Part shown: in pieces, positions 35,561 to 48,989 of the stretch | Layout of the letters: each line of letters starts with the position of its first letter | Numbering within the stretch: position 1 is the stretch's first letter | DNA from: Linyphia triangularis | Lineage: Eukaryota; Arthropoda; Arachnida; Araneae; Linyphiidae | Length of the DNA stretch: 64,000 bases | Assembly: GCA_963978545.1 (NCBI GenBank) | Contig: OZ021724.1 | Location: 28,447,933 to 28,511,932, forward strand | Reading direction: 5' to 3' | Translations under genes and position numbers: made by a program | Notes under the pieces: generated by a model | What the model was told of the DNA's origin: nothing | Databases searched by the model: none | What the model saw: only the letters and a program-made list of their open reading frames with translations

Positions 35561-38500
35561 AATGGGCAATTGAAAGTCAAAATATATATTTAGATAAAAT
35601 ATAATTAGATTAAACTTATTTAATGTTGTCTTATTAAATGTTGCCAATTTGAACCTAACAATAATATTATTCTTGTATATTGTATTGACATTATTTTATA
35701 TGCAACAACTGTTTAAAAAAAAGCATATCAATGGGATTAAAACAGTTTAATATGGATATCGTAGGTATTCAATTCATGTTAAAAAAACTGGAATATTTAA
35801 ATACTAAGTAACTGAACAGAAAGTATAACCCTAACGTTATATTAAATTTCCAAGCCATGAAATCTAAACATAATTGTTTCGTGTGTATCTCAAGATATTA
35901 ATATAATACTACATTTAATTAGTTTACAAATTATATTTTAATTTTATACCCTGATATCTAAGACCCACTCACTTATGAAAACCCCGTATTAAGTTGTGAA
36001 GCCTGTTCATAATTGTTAACACTTTTTTTTATCTAATACGAAACAATTGCATCTTTTTTTTTTTTTCTTTTCTTTTTTTCCAATAAATCATTTTTTCTTC
36101 TGTACTTTAATGTACATCATATTAATACATTACTATGATACTAAACAATACCTTAACAATAATAAAAATAAAAAATAATAAAAAACAGAGGAATGTTTTA
36201 TCATCGAATTTAATCTTCTCATTTCAGTATCATTAGGAGAAGATCAGGTTTAAATTATTATCGCTATATGTTAAATCTTCAAAAGCGTACTTTCGATCAC
36301 AAAGACAATCAAAGAAGATTGAAAGTAAAAATAAACTTATGGTTTCGTAATTTAGGAAAGGTATACGAAATTATAAAACGAAAGATAAGAAAAAAAAAAA
36401 AAAAAAAAACTCAAATTTAAAATAAAACAAAAAATTACACCGCATTGTTTTACATTTAGCTGATGAAAACAGATTATGAAAATGAAGAAAAACCAGGAAA
36501 GAACGATGCCTTTTTTGGCTTTGATGAGGCAGAAAAAGCGGCTTAAAGGATAAGAATTTTGGCTCATTCATTATGTTGTTTTGCATGCATTATTATATCG
36601 ATTCTCGTGAAACATCTTTTCTTACTTGAAATATTGAAGCTTATTTTTATTCAGAATGAAGCCTTTGTTTGGAACTAATTATAGTCTTTAATAAAGGAAA
36701 AAGACATGCATGCGTTTTTGCATACCCAAGCGTTGCGTTGAAATACGCAGATGTATATGGGGGGAAAAAAAAAAAAAAAAAAAAAAAAAAAGAATCAACA
36801 TGTTGTGTTCAGATTTTTATATTTGTAGTATTTTTTTTTTGTATGTTCGTAGACTTTTGATGTATATCAAATTTTAAAATCGTATTTATCAAAGTGTAAT
36901 TTAATACAGAATGAAACAATAATTCGTTCTTAAATATGATTTTAGTGTAAGAAATTGAGATGTTATGAAGGTTCTTATATTTTAAAAAATTGTTTGAATA
37001 AAACAAACAAATATTTTCATTTTTACATATAAAACATTTAATATCATTTAATACGTTCCTTTAAATTGTTTACCACTAAAATAATAAGATGTTTTACTTT
37101 ACTAGATCAATTAACCATTTTTTGTAATACCAATCAATAATGAATAACAATTTTCTCAATTAAATTACTGTAAAAAAGACCTGGATAATTTAACCATTGA
37201 GAGTTAATATAAACCATTTTAAATATGAAATAACGAACTGAGCTAAAAAATTGGAGCTACAAATGGTTGAAAAAATTGTGTGCTAAAACACAATAAATCA
37301 TACACCGCATCCAGACAAAAATGAATTAAAAAATTAAAAAATTCGTAATTACTTGTACAAAGCAAAATTATAATGTCCAGGTTGGAATTTTAATAAACGA
37401 ATAATTAATTTTTTTTTTTTTTACTTTTTTTAAGTAAAAAATAACTTTTTTTTAACAAATGTCTGCTTTAATTTGATTTGTCTACTTTTTATCGATTCAA
37501 AATTGAAATCATGTTTAAATTGAAAAAATATTTGTAGCAAGTATTCATTTTTAATTTTTTCCTTATTTTTATCAGTCAAGCTCTATGTGTGAAATTTCTT
37601 TTTTACTACACTCAGAGTTCAAAGCTAAAAGTACGATTTTGCTCCAAAGAGTTGTATCCTTTGATTAAGAAATGTTTTCCCTTAAAAAGGAAAAATGAAA
37701 TAGAAAAGTCTAGGTCTGGACATATTAACTTAAATGTTTTTCTAATGCAGTCTATTTTTCAAATATATATCTATACTTTTAGTTAAAAAATAATCGTTTT
37801 CATAAGAAAAAAGTATTATTATAAGTACAAATATTTACGTATTAAATGTTATTTTGAACGTGATAGATAATTTAGCTTCATTATTAGAAGTAAAAAAATA
37901 TATATATAATAATGCATACAGTACTTTTAAACATATTCAATAAAACAATAATTTTATAAAAGTACCTCGAAATAATAATACAATAATCTCACGCTTTCTT
38001 AGTTTTATTTTTTCTTAGCTAAACACAAGTACGGAAAAAAAAAAAAATAAAAAAATAATAATATAATCCGAAATTGAATTATAAGAATGAAATTATGATG
38101 AATTTGTGTAAATATGGAAAAACATTGAGAAAATATACTTGAAATAATATTTTCCATATGAAACTGTTAATTGTAATTTAAAAAGTTAGTTGAAATTGCA
38201 TTTTTCATAAGCAATTGCTAATCATAATTTAAACTATTATTGTAATTAAATTTTTCTTAAAGTACTGCTTCTCATTCTTTTACATACTTACATATTTTGC
38301 AACATTATTACAGTGTAATAAATTGTATTTACCTTAAAGGTAGTCTTTCCTAAATCAAAAAGTCAATCAAAGAATATATGTTGAATCAAAGGAATATTAT
38401 ACGCAATATTGAACACATACAAACCCTTTCTTAAAAAAAGCTAAGATAAAATACATTCTCTCGAGACATATCCTAATGTCCACTTAGCAGAAATTGATAA

Positions 38501-40560
38501 AGGAGGCTCGGAAAGAGTCCTCATTCAAAGAAGTTAATGTACTAGTGAGGGTCAATTGACTTCAGGACAAAGATTGTGATGTCCTCGTCTTATGCAGGGA
38601 AAAAATACGTCTTTCCTTCAGTAGCTCTCATTGCTATTGACATTAGTTTTTGTGGCCACTCTTCCTTTTATTTTGATCTTATGTGTGTTTCAGTACCATG
38701 AGAATGTTTCATAAGAATTGCTTTTTGTGAGAGAGACGAGAGTTTCTCCGTTGGATATTTCTATGGGGATTCGTACAATTTAAGGTTGAAGTTTTAACTA
38801 AAAAAATTATAGTGAAATATGAGTTAAAAAGAAAATCATTAATTTTTCAAGTGGTTTATATTCTATGAGGAATTATTATGTGTTTAATCGTAATAGGTGT
38901 ATCTAAACTTTGAATGAATGTTGGAAAGAAAGCTTACATTTGATAAAGTACGATTACTATTTTAATTTTTAAAAGAAACTACTTCTAAATTAACTATAAT
39001 GTTGTTGTTAGTTTTCCAGCTGTAATAATAAAAACACTGGAAGTTATTTTTACTTATAACGAAAAAAAAAAAAAAAAAAAAAAAAAAGTAGTTAATAATG
39101 AATAAAATTATTTTCTTGCGATTTTTTTTTTTTTTTTTTTTTTGACAATATTATTGCCTTCAAAGTTAACTTATAAAATTAAAGCACAATTGTAAATGTC
39201 TACAAAATCAGTTAATACGTCTCTTGCTAGCACATTTTCTGGGTTCTATTAAAAACATATGTTTGAGGAAATAATGTTTGAAATATACAAGAACTTGGAT
39301 GTATCCCATGACACACACAAATACTAAAATAATCAAAAAAGTACAAAAACAAACTATATCAGTCTAAAAATATTATTTATCGAATAAGCCTTCCTCCACC
39401 AAAATCGTCCATAACTCTTATCCCCCCTTTCTCATCTACCACAGCTATCTTCACCAAACCTGAAAAGTCGAGTACTCAGCCGCACCTTTACAAAATTTAT
39501 GACAGCTCAGAGACACAGCCAAACAACAAAGATATACCCCCTCACCCTAAACAGAGTCCAAATGAATTAAAAGCCACATCGTAAGAGTTTATGGGTCACC
39601 AGGGGTTTAAACTGGCTTTTGGAATCTATCCAAAACGCGATATTCCTCCACTGTAATTGTGAGTGGTAAGCCCGGAATAGTTGTGGGAAGACGCAGTCCC
39701 ACCATAAGGCTGACAGACTACAGAAAAGGGATTCTCAAATATGTTTCTACCCTTTGGAATATTATGTCATTGGAAGGCTGATCTCATTGGCTTATGTAAA
39801 TACCCAAGAAAGTGATGATATCTTGCTAATGTGATTACTTTGAAGTAATATGGTACCATGACAACAAATGGGCTTCAAAGCACAACTGCATGAAGAAAAA
39901 AAGAATAAACGAATTTAAAACGTTTCAAAAAGATGTCCATCTAAATCTCCTGACCTCCAGAAAAACTATAAATTAATATGAAACGCCCAAAACAAATCAA
40001 CTTTCACTGAAATCCATTTCCAGGGGTAAAACGGGCATTGCAGTATTACCAACACTATGTGTTCTCAATCGGTCTCATAAATAATTTCAAGCAAACTAGT
40101 AAAAGATCAATTAGGCTATGGTCGCTTCAATTCTCGCTAACTTCTCATCACCAACTTTCTCATCAAGCAAGCCAATTGACATTTTTTAGGTGTGATTGTG
40201 TTTTGGAAAAGCGTCGCCGTGCCCTTCTGCTGACAGTTCTGTAAAAGTTACTTGGTTTTCCTTCGTAAGATAGTTTTCTAGGGTCTAAATCTCTTTGTAA
40301 ACTGATTTTCATCATGTAGGGAAATCTTCTCTAATTTGGACAGACCATACCTTAATATCATACCTAATATCAAAATACTCCATACAATATATATAACACG
40401 TACACCATATAATGCATATCAAAATATTCCATGCACCATAATACATCACACTATTCTAAACATACATTCTTATACATCATTACAAGTCCGCCAACTAACC
40501 AAACACCATGTCCCACAATGCACTATTCAGTTTATCATAATGCACCGTACACTATACCGT
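35560..40560. other. No supportable gene
   Basis: Many A/T homopolymers. The portion 39390-40300 is less AT-rich than its surroundings. It has short, protein-like but broken frames (for example around 39680-39830, with KTQSHHKADRLQKRD-like content), too degraded to name. Confidence 0.4.
39062..39143. repeat. Facing poly-A (26) and poly-T (22) tracts
   Basis: A 39062-39087 and T 39122-39143 lie 34 bp apart and could fold as a hairpin. Other long runs occur at 2435-2456 (T), 36765-36791 (A after a G run), 57044-57076 (A) and 58079-58103 (A). Confidence 0.9.
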
Positions 40561-40561
40561 G

Positions 40562-40774
40562 GTGCTAAGCACAAGAGTGGGAATCAATATTTTATGGCCA
40601 AGTTGAGTTATTGTTACATAATGGTGAAGTTTATTGGTGATATCAGAATGTAAAATATTAAAAAAAGTTAATGTTAGTCAATGAGGTAGCAACAACTGCA
40701 TTAAGTTGTTACCATTTTAACCGTTATTTCCTTATTTTGAGCTCAATTGTAGGTACCACTTCTGTGCTTAGCAC
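40562..40774. mobile_element. Short MITE (213 bp) with palindromic TIRs
   Basis: Left gtgctaagcacaagagtgg and right, in reverse complement, gtgctaagcacagaagtgg match at 17 of 19 bases. Each TIR itself begins with the palindrome GTGCT-A-AGCAC. The interior has a further hairpin, gtagcaacaac...gttgttacc. TSD not resolved. Confidence 0.7.
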
Positions 40775-41029
40775 GTCTGTATATCAAACACCACATCATG
40801 CAAGACTCTACCGACCATGACGTCATTCGAAGGAAAATTGGTTACGAGTTTGTCTCTTTGCTCTGCGCAAACCTTAGTCTAGAAAACGCACCTCGGACAC
40901 GTAAGATTAATGGCACAGGAGTGGCAACCGCGCCCTTTAGATTTTAAAACATTTAAAAAAGGGGAAAAGCGTAAATTTATAGCTACTCGTGATGTAAACA
41001 GGGTTTTAATTTGCGGAGTTAGTTCGTTC

Positions 41030-41256
41030 CAGACACGATAAGAGTGTAAACGCGGCTTGTTCCGGAAAAGTTTTCTACTTTTTAAGTTTACTAATTTTCT
41101 GGATCTAAATTACAAATTAGCGTCTTTGAGTTAGTTTTCGGTGTCTGGGTTTGCGTTTTGCATCTGATGCGCGTTAGGAAAAAAGTACGTAAAGCTACAT
41201 TGTTAAACATGGACGAGTTTATCCAAAAATATGAATTCACTAAGGAAGATAAATGG
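41030..41256 (+). other. CpG-containing patch with a possible first coding exon
   Basis: A patch richer in GC and CpG than its surroundings (cacgataagagtgtaaacgc, gcatctgatgcgcg) ends in aacATGG at 41210. That ATG opens a short coding-like stretch, MDEFIQKYEFTKEDK, which stops at a donor-like ATG|GTCAGT at about 41257. It could be the 5' exon of a host gene or of a transposon. No downstream exon was recognised, so this is speculative. Confidence 0.2.
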
Positions 41257-42084
41257 TCAGTGTGTATACATAGTTGCGTTCTATTTAAAATAAACCTGTA
41301 GTATTGCTGAAATGTTAATGAAAATATCTATTATTTGTCGAAATTTGTTTTTAGAAGTCCGTGATTGCATTACTTCAAGCACAAGTTGGTTATTATTAAA
41401 CTGTAACTGTTGCATGCTAGTATATATTCAGTTAACAATCAAGCCTAATCTTCTTAAAATTTTTTACATGTTTTACTAAAACTATGAGAAAATGATCTCT
41501 GTAGAAAACCTCACTTCACATTTTCTCCGCCAGAAAAAATTGGGCGCTTTTATAGTATAGTAAAACTGCATGGGTTCGGTTGAGAATAATGTTTTAGATT
41601 AAAAAAAAAATATATTAAAAAAGTTTTATCATTCGTAGTGTTTGATGTTTTACTTAGCAAAAACTTTTTATGCCTTTTGAAATTTCCATTTTTTGAAAAA
41701 ACTTCGTCAAAAAGTCAGATTTTGTTATTTAAGACAATTTTTTTAATCTGAAAATACCTCAATTCTCTAAAATGTCCTTTGATGAATCTGATATTTAAAT
41801 AAAACAAAATTTTCCATTTTAACAAATTTTTAATATCTCGCTTTTGATTATATTTTTGAATCATAAATTTCAAATTTTTTATTTATTTTACATGGGAAAT
41901 AGATTTAGTATTAATACATATTAATATTAAATCAAATTTTTTCCTTTCCGCCTACTCTTGTTAATGTTTCTGTTGCCATTTTCACGCCATCTTCCAACCG
42001 TTAGTGTGTGGCAGCGAAATTTTGTGATATAAACTGCCAAATTTCAGACATCTTACCTACAGAAAGTCAAGTTTCAAAGTATCG

Positions 42085-42142
42085 CATCAGCGCAGCAGGG
42101 TGTTGACCTTGTGCAAATAAACTCAAACAAACCAAACCAATC
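42085..42142 (+). repeat. Short retroposed SINE tail (58 bp) with 10-bp TSD
   Basis: Flanked by caaagtatcg at 42075-42084 and 42143-42152. The insert contains gtgttgaccttgtgcaaat and ends aaaccaaaccaatc. Its layout, a GTGTTG-ccttgtGC block then an AACCAA-type terminus, matches the tail of the tRNA SINE but the sequence differs, so it belongs to a related family. Confidence 0.75.
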
Positions 42143-42354
42143 CAAAGTATCGTCAGGCAACTTGTGAGCGGTGATCGAAGGCGCTGTTACATCACATACT
42201 AGTTAACAGTGTCAATGAAACTCTACATTTTGAAATACTAGTGAGATGGAGTGGAGGTTCGGATTTCACTTCGTTGTTTTGTTGCTTTACTTGCACGAAT
42301 GATGTTTTTCAATACTAATACTCTGATGTGCTAATATTCATTATACAGAGTATG

Positions 42355-42398
42355 TGCGTGGTTTTATGGCGCAAAGGCAACACAAGGCCATGTTGCTA
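42355..42398 (-). repeat. Short retroposed SINE tail (44 bp) with 12-bp TSD
   Basis: Flanked by a perfect 12-base repeat, atacagagtatg, at 42343-42354 and 42399-42410. The insert reads in the minus orientation as a GGCCTTGTGTTGCC block, then GCGCC, then an AACCACGCA end. This is again the tail layout of the SINEs in this window. Confidence 0.78.
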
Positions 42399-42414
42399 AT
42401 ACAGAGTATGAGCA

Positions 42415-45400
42415 GTATGTTTCCTGAATTGCCCAAATATACGTTTTAATCAAACATTCTAAACTTCGATGTGAATGTGAGATATATAAAAATTGTCGTC
42501 TAATTAAAAAAAAAATCATCCGATATTCAGGATTCAAAAATGTAAACTTTTGAGGAGTCAAATGTTTTTAAAATCCCAAATTTGTCTAAATCAAATAATT
42601 TGAGGCATGCTACTACAAATGAGGACTAAAAACGACCTAAGTACCAAAAAAATTGAAAATCTTTTTTTTTTACGGAAAAATGTTCTAAAGATCAAGCTAA
42701 ACAAAGTGGAGAATGCCCAAAATACGAACTCCAGTAGCAATAGTTCAGAATCAATCTGAAGTATGTACTTAATCATTGCCTTTAGTACCAGATACGATCA
42801 TTTTTCGGTTCTCCTGAAATTTTTTTTTTTTTTTTGGACTTAGGTCGTTTTCCATTTCTAGTCCTCAAATGGTTCGAAAGAGTTTCAGTGAATCTACAAT
42901 CTAAATATTATGCCCTTATTATACAAAGCCACTCCAGTGGCACGTTCATCACTGTTTCAGCCCTCAGCCAAGTCACTAAGCAATACATACAGTCATAGGG
43001 ACCTTATTATACTGAGCCATGGCTGTGGCCTTTAATGTGGCGTTTTTCACACGAGTGACTCTGCATTAAAAAAGGTCTTAAAGTTTAAATTACATCTAAG
43101 AACAACTAAAACTTTATTGGATTTGACTTAGTATAATTTACTTGGTACTAATTATTAAATGCTTATATTCACTAAACTCACACTCGTAAAACTGTTTATG
43201 CTCTTAAAAATTTAAATTCCCCTAACTATCAGCTGTTTGAACCAAAATAGTGAAATGAATGTTGTCTTAATTAACATATTTATTAAATTAAACTATAGTT
43301 AAAAATATTTCCTTTAAAGAAGAAACTAGAACTAAACGTAAGTTGACGTGTGGTCATGTTGGATGAAATTGATAACCAATCTATGATGTCTTCGAACAAG
43401 TCTTAAAAAAAGTAGAGATATAATGGATATTGTAATATGGATATACTTATATTGTAATATGGATAACCTGCGCACATAGTTTTCTGTTAAACTTAAATAT
43501 ATGTTGATAAAAAAATTGAAAGTAAGCACTTTTAAATTTTATGTTTACTTAATACTTTACTTTTCTAACTACGGTTACTATGAGAGTTTTAACCATTAAG
43601 GATATATGTTGAGTTATTTATAAAAATTCCTATAAGGTAAATTCAGTTTGTACCAAGAAACAGGGGTCATGCCAGTCATACTATCATTAGCGATGAATAT
43701 AAGCCTTTAGGAAAATCAAATTTTTATTGGTTATTTATGGACTTTATGTAGAATGTAATGCAAATAAATGAATATCCGCCTTTTAAAATGCAGTATATAA
43801 GTACGATACAAGATATTTTGAAAAATATATCAGTGGAAGTTTTTTTTAATGTTTTGTTGAACCTTATGTTGTAGAACGTCAAAGGAAAAATTGCATCAGT
43901 ATATTATATTCTTAAACATTGTAAGTATGTTGAAGCAGCTTTAAAATTGTTTGGAAGCATGCTTTTATAAAGGAGAGCTTGGTGCATCAAAACACATTAT
44001 GCTTTAAAAATAAATCTACATCTACTGAAGAATAGTCCCATTTTATATTAGTAAATATTAATTTTATATATACTTATTCGATCTTTAATATTGCACCCAT
44101 GCTTATTTGGTATCTTTTTATGAACAGGATGTGTCAAAAAGTGTGTTATATCTAATAGTTAAAAAAATAAACGTTATAAGGATTTGCACAAATTCTTAAA
44201 ATAAAGTAACTACCTTTAATACATCAGTTATTTAAGAACCAAAATTCAGTTTATTTAAATTTACTTTCACTGATAATTTATTTTTGAAGTTACAAAATTT
44301 AAATTTTATACAGTCTCTAGAAGAGAAAAGTTAATTAAATTTTTTTTTATCCACGTTATAGCCAAAATTTAAAGCTATATCCATAGAACCTTTGCAAAAG
44401 ATGTGTACCACATTCGGTAAAACATTTTGTTGTAGATCTATTATTTTTTATAAATAAAAGTTCAAAGTTTTACGGGTTCTTTTTGAGACATCCAGCACTT
44501 TATATTTGTTTTATGGACATTAAAGAATAACAATTTAATAAAAATTCATTAACAATTTAGTATTTGAAATCAGTTTTAGTTTTTGAAAATAACATTACTT
44601 TTTATTAAATATAATTTACTAATCGCTAATTGAAAAGTTATGAAATTTGGTATTTGAAATATTCATTGATACTAATTTTAAATGGTCATTATTTATATGA
44701 TATTTACATAAAACTTTAAAATGTATGAGCCCCATATCAGCAATTTTCTAGTATCAATTTGAAAGCTTAATACAGCAAGAGTTCGTAATTTGTTTTTACT
44801 GTACCGAAACAAACGGAGATTCACTATGTCTTTTATTTTTGTTTATAAATTGTAGCAAACCCATGTCTTTGCAATTACTAAAATTTGAAAAAACATCTCA
44901 ATCATTTATACGTAATTTGAAGCAAGCATATATTTCTCTACTGATATTGCATGAATTTAAGAGTGTTTTCATTTTCTACCCAGCTTGTCCACGAAAATTA
45001 TTGCATCGGGGGCATATTCAATGAAAGGCCACATTTCTCCAACCAAGATAACGGCCGTCTAATTTCCGTTGATTTGAATTCAGAATCAGTAAACGTTATA
45101 ACATTTCATAGAGAATGAAATATGTTGTGAATAAATCGGATCTTGTGATGGAATTCAGGTTCGCGGTATTTCATTTCTCTTACAAATAAAATCTGTCGAG
45201 CACAGAGTTGTGATAGAAATTTATTTTTCTATCATTTCAAATACAACCGTAAATCCAACAGAATAATGTATAGTCGTATTGAATTGTAAATTAGTTTTAT
45301 AGTCAAGTATCTTACAATTTGATTTATTTCACAACTGTGCAAGTCATTCTATTGCGAAGATAAAGTGCAATTCATATTTTAATCTAAAAAAACGCCTTTT

Positions 45401-45485
45401 TTTCTTATAACAGTTTATGTACACATTAGTGTTTTATTTATGATGTACAGTAAAAAATTGTTTATATTTTTATTATACTTCACTT
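42415..45485. other. No supportable gene
   Basis: Uniform AT-rich sequence up to the Helitron at 45491. A short inverted pair, taaaaacgacctaagt (42627) and acttaggtcgtttt (42839), brackets about 220 bp and may be the ends of a small MITE. Nothing else stands out. Confidence 0.4.
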
Positions 45486-45490
45486 AGATA

Positions 45491-47131
45491 TCTCTCTATA
45501 TATAAGGCAAAGCCCTCACTCACTGACTCACTCACTCATCACTAATTCTCCCACTTCCCACATAGTCACAACTCTGAAAATCGGCACAAATATCAACAAT
45601 GGTAAAAATAGAAAAAGTAAACTATTCCGATCTCGATTAACCCACTTTAAGGGGTCGAAAAGGGGTTAAACGTTCCAAACGGGGGACATTCGAAAATCCT
45701 ACTTCCCACATAGTCACAACTCTGAAAATCGGCACAAATATCAACAATGGTAAAAATAGAAAAAGTAAACTATTCCGATCTCGATTAACCCACTTTAAGG
45801 GGTCGAAAAGGGGTTAAACGTTCCAAACGAGGGACATTCGAATATCCTACTTCCCACATAGTCACAACTCTGAAAATCGGCACAAATATCAACAATGGTA
45901 AAAATAGAAAAAGTAAACTATTCCGATCTCGATTAACCCACTTTAAGGGGTCGAAAAGGGGTTAAACGTTCCAAACGAGGGACATTCGAATATCCTACTT
46001 CCCATTTGGTCACAACTCTAAATATTGGTACAAATATTAACAATAGTAAACATAGAAAAAGTAAGCTATTCCGATCTCGATTAACTCACTTTAAGGGCTC
46101 GAAAAGGGGTTAAAAGTTCCAAACGAGGAATATTCGAATGTCCTACTTCCCCTTTCGTCACAACTCTGAAATCTGGTGCAAGTATCAACAAAAACAAACG
46201 TATAAAAAGTAAGCTATTCCGATCTCTATTTACCCACTCTAAGAGGTCAAAAAGGGGTTAAACGTTCCAAACGAGGGATATTCGAATGTACCACTTCCCA
46301 TATGGTCACAACTCTAAAAATTGGTACAAATGTCAACAATGGTAAACATAGAAAAAGTTAGCTATTCCGATCTCGATGAACCCACTTTAAGAGGTCAAAA
46401 AGGGGTTAAACGTTCCAAACGAGCGATATATTCGAATGTCCTACTTCTCATATTTACACAATTCTGAAAACTGGTGCGAATATCAATAAAGACAAACGCA
46501 GAAAAAGTAAACTATTCCGATCTCGGGTGGATCAAGGGGTGGAAAAGGGGTTAAACGTTCCAAACGAGGAATATTCGAATGTACCACTTCCCATATGGTC
46601 ACAACTCGGAAATTTGGTACAAATGTCAAAAAAGATTAAACATAGAAAAAGTAAGCTATTCTGTTCTCGATTAACCAACTTTAAGGGGTCGAGAAGGGGT
46701 TAAATGTTCCAAACGAGGGATATCCGAATGTTCCTCTTCCAATGTAGTCATTTTTCTGATATTTTTTTGCAAATGTTAAAAAAATAAGTCATTCCAATAT
46801 CGATTAACGAATTTTTAAGGGATGAAAAGACGACGCAACATTGAAACTATACGAGGATTAACTTAATGTCTAATTAACTTAATTTCAATACAGCTACTAC
46901 TTTGAAATTTAGAACTAAGAGCAAACATAAACACAATAAACTATTCCAGTTTACTATTCACAATTATAAATTTCGTTTAAAATGTCAACAAAGGAAAGTT
47001 CCTATTTTGATAAATCAATTTGTCGGGATCGAAATGGGAGCAAACGTCTGAAGTGTAGAATACATGAATGTCTTTTGATCGCTAAAATGCTAATGGTAAA
47101 ATTTCGTAGCGCAGCACGGGTATTCAGCTAG
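45491..47131 (+). mobile_element. Non-autonomous Helitron carrying a 148-bp satellite-like array
   Basis: Starts TCTCTCTATATATAAGGC after an A (45490) and ends TATTCAGCTAG (47131) before a T, with gcgcagcacggg just upstream of the end. Its centre is a tandem array. The TC...CTAG ends, the A/T target and the resemblance of its start to the 16252 and 47467 elements support Helitron membership. No open reading frame of note. Confidence 0.85.
45553..46745 (+). repeat. 148-bp tandem repeat array (about 8 units)
   Basis: The marker acttccca starts at 45553, 45701, 45849, 45997 and 46293, with acttcccc at 46145. These are exact 148-bp steps. Later variants lie near 46443, 46586 and 46734. The first three units are nearly identical, while later ones are progressively diverged. 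Each unit holds cacaactctgaaaatcgg, ctattccgatctcgatta and aaaaggggttaaacgttcca. Confidence 0.95.
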
Positions 47132-47466
47132 TTATTTAATATTGCAAGGTTATAATAATGTGGAATGTAGCATGTTATGCTCTTTGAATATAGCTTGTGT
47201 TTTCAAAAATTTCTAACATGGAAATCTCATCGATTTTGAATCTTTTACAGGGCCTTAAATCTTAATCAGCAAAAGTGACGATCACGTGCATAGCACAAGC
47301 AGCCAACGCTATGCTACCACGCGCTGTGCACTTGATATTTATATCAGAATCGGCGAACCTTGCCTAACAACAAACTAGCCTGCGATCATCAGAGACAGCA
47401 GCACGTGTGTATCTTTCCTCCTTCTAAATCCTTTGTTGTAAATACTGTACCTAAGTTTCTATTAAA

Positions 47467-48717
47467 TCTATATATATATATAAAAGTGAATTGTCTGTAC
47501 TTCTGAACCTTATACAAATCCACAGTTTTTCATCTAGATGTACGAAATTCGATACATAGAAGCTTTAGTACATGGATATTGTAGAGAACAACTTTTGAAT
47601 TTGATTAAAAGTTGTTTTTATTAAAATTTAATGACATGAAAAAAACTTCTTGGAATGGCAACGATATTTTTTAATTACATCAGAATGAAACCAAAAGTTA
47701 TTTTAACATGTTCCCCTTACTTTTCTGATTATTTTTATGTATTACAATCGTCTGTCCGATAAACACTTCGATTGTTAATATGATTTTCCGTATATTTACT
47801 CTAATTCGACGCTCTGCGCTAGCGCGGTTATAGCATAATGCTAATAATCTGAATGTAAGCAAATTATTGAAATTCACTGAAAAATTTCAAGTTATTACAA
47901 CATTTGTTATTTTTTATTTTTGTTAATTTCCAGGTAAATATTTATTCGTTTCCTTTTAACAGAATATCAAAATTTCTTCTTTTGATTGTGTTTATTTTTT
48001 GTATAGTGTTTTTGTAGTGTGTATCCAAGTGCCATATATTTAATCTAGATTTTAATACAAATTTTGTATCATAAATGTTTTATTATTTACACCAGACTGT
48101 TTTGGCCGGGATTTTGAAGTAGTTGGTAAGTGGCCGGGCATGGAACTTACTCTGTACAAAAAAATTTCGAAGAACACAAAACTTTTTTGGTTCAGATGTA
48201 CTGTAAGGCATTTCTTTGGTGAGGTTTAGTTTGGTGCTTTTGCACAGATAAATGCAGTTTCTTGCAACGATTTTTATTTTCAGTTATATTTCAATTTTAT
48301 AATTATTTATATTTTAACGTAATTTGGTACTAACCCGTTTATCGGGTACCAGCCAAAAAAATCATCAAAAAAGGCCTAAACAATCTAAACTAACAACTTT
48401 AAAATAATTTATAATTTCTATATTTAGAATTGGCGATACATTTACCCGCTATTTATATGGGTAAACATTTAGGCTTGGCGCCAACTGGTAGCCTCCTAAT
48501 GGAATAGTAACCTTAATATTTATATTTTAACTTAATGTTATTATTATTTATGTTTTAGTTTTCTTTTAGTTACCGTGTTTTTGATTTTTGCTATTTTTCT
48601 GATCATTAAATATAAAAAATCGCCAAATGCCCTTCACTACATTTGTTCCATTTTTCTTAAATGTAAATTCCTATTGTCTTTCAACGGGTCCCCAGCAGAG
48701 CGGGGCCACACAGCTAG
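47467..48717 (+). mobile_element. Helitron (family A, copy 1)
   Basis: Starts TCTATATATATATAAAAGTG after an A and ends CACACAGCTAG (48714-48717) before a T. A GC-rich hairpin GGTCCCC-AGCAGAGC-GGGGCC precedes the end. It shares its full architecture with the inverted copy at 56621-58645. Both have tacaaatccacagtttt near the start, gaagctttagtaca-like and taatgacat blocks, tacaccagact in the middle and a gggtaccagc/ggataccag block late. No transposase is encoded. Confidence 0.88.
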
Positions 48718-48989
48718 TATCTTAATAATCTTATGGAGTCAGATCAACCTTTTCCCCGACGCAACCTTCCTAAGCGCGCATCTCCGGTACTTTGAATCTT
48801 ATCGGGTATCTAATTGAGTGATACCAAATGTACCAAAATGGACTGACAGTTTTAAATAAGAAATTTTAGAAAATTGAAAACGAGAGAAATGGACCATTTG
48901 TTGCATTATACTTTTGCAACAACGAAATTTGTTACATAAATTTATAAAAAATGTTTAAAATGTCTATAATATAAAAAAATATTTTAAAA

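Noticed and set aside
36352..36586. Overlapping 71-codon minus-strand frames
   Set aside because: Built on a poly-A/poly-T tract giving runs of Phe; no sign of selection.
45553..46745. 148-bp array as a CRISPR-like or centromeric array
   Set aside because: The whole 148-bp unit repeats without unique spacers, and the array lies within Helitron borders. Only eight or so units are present, too few for a centromere.
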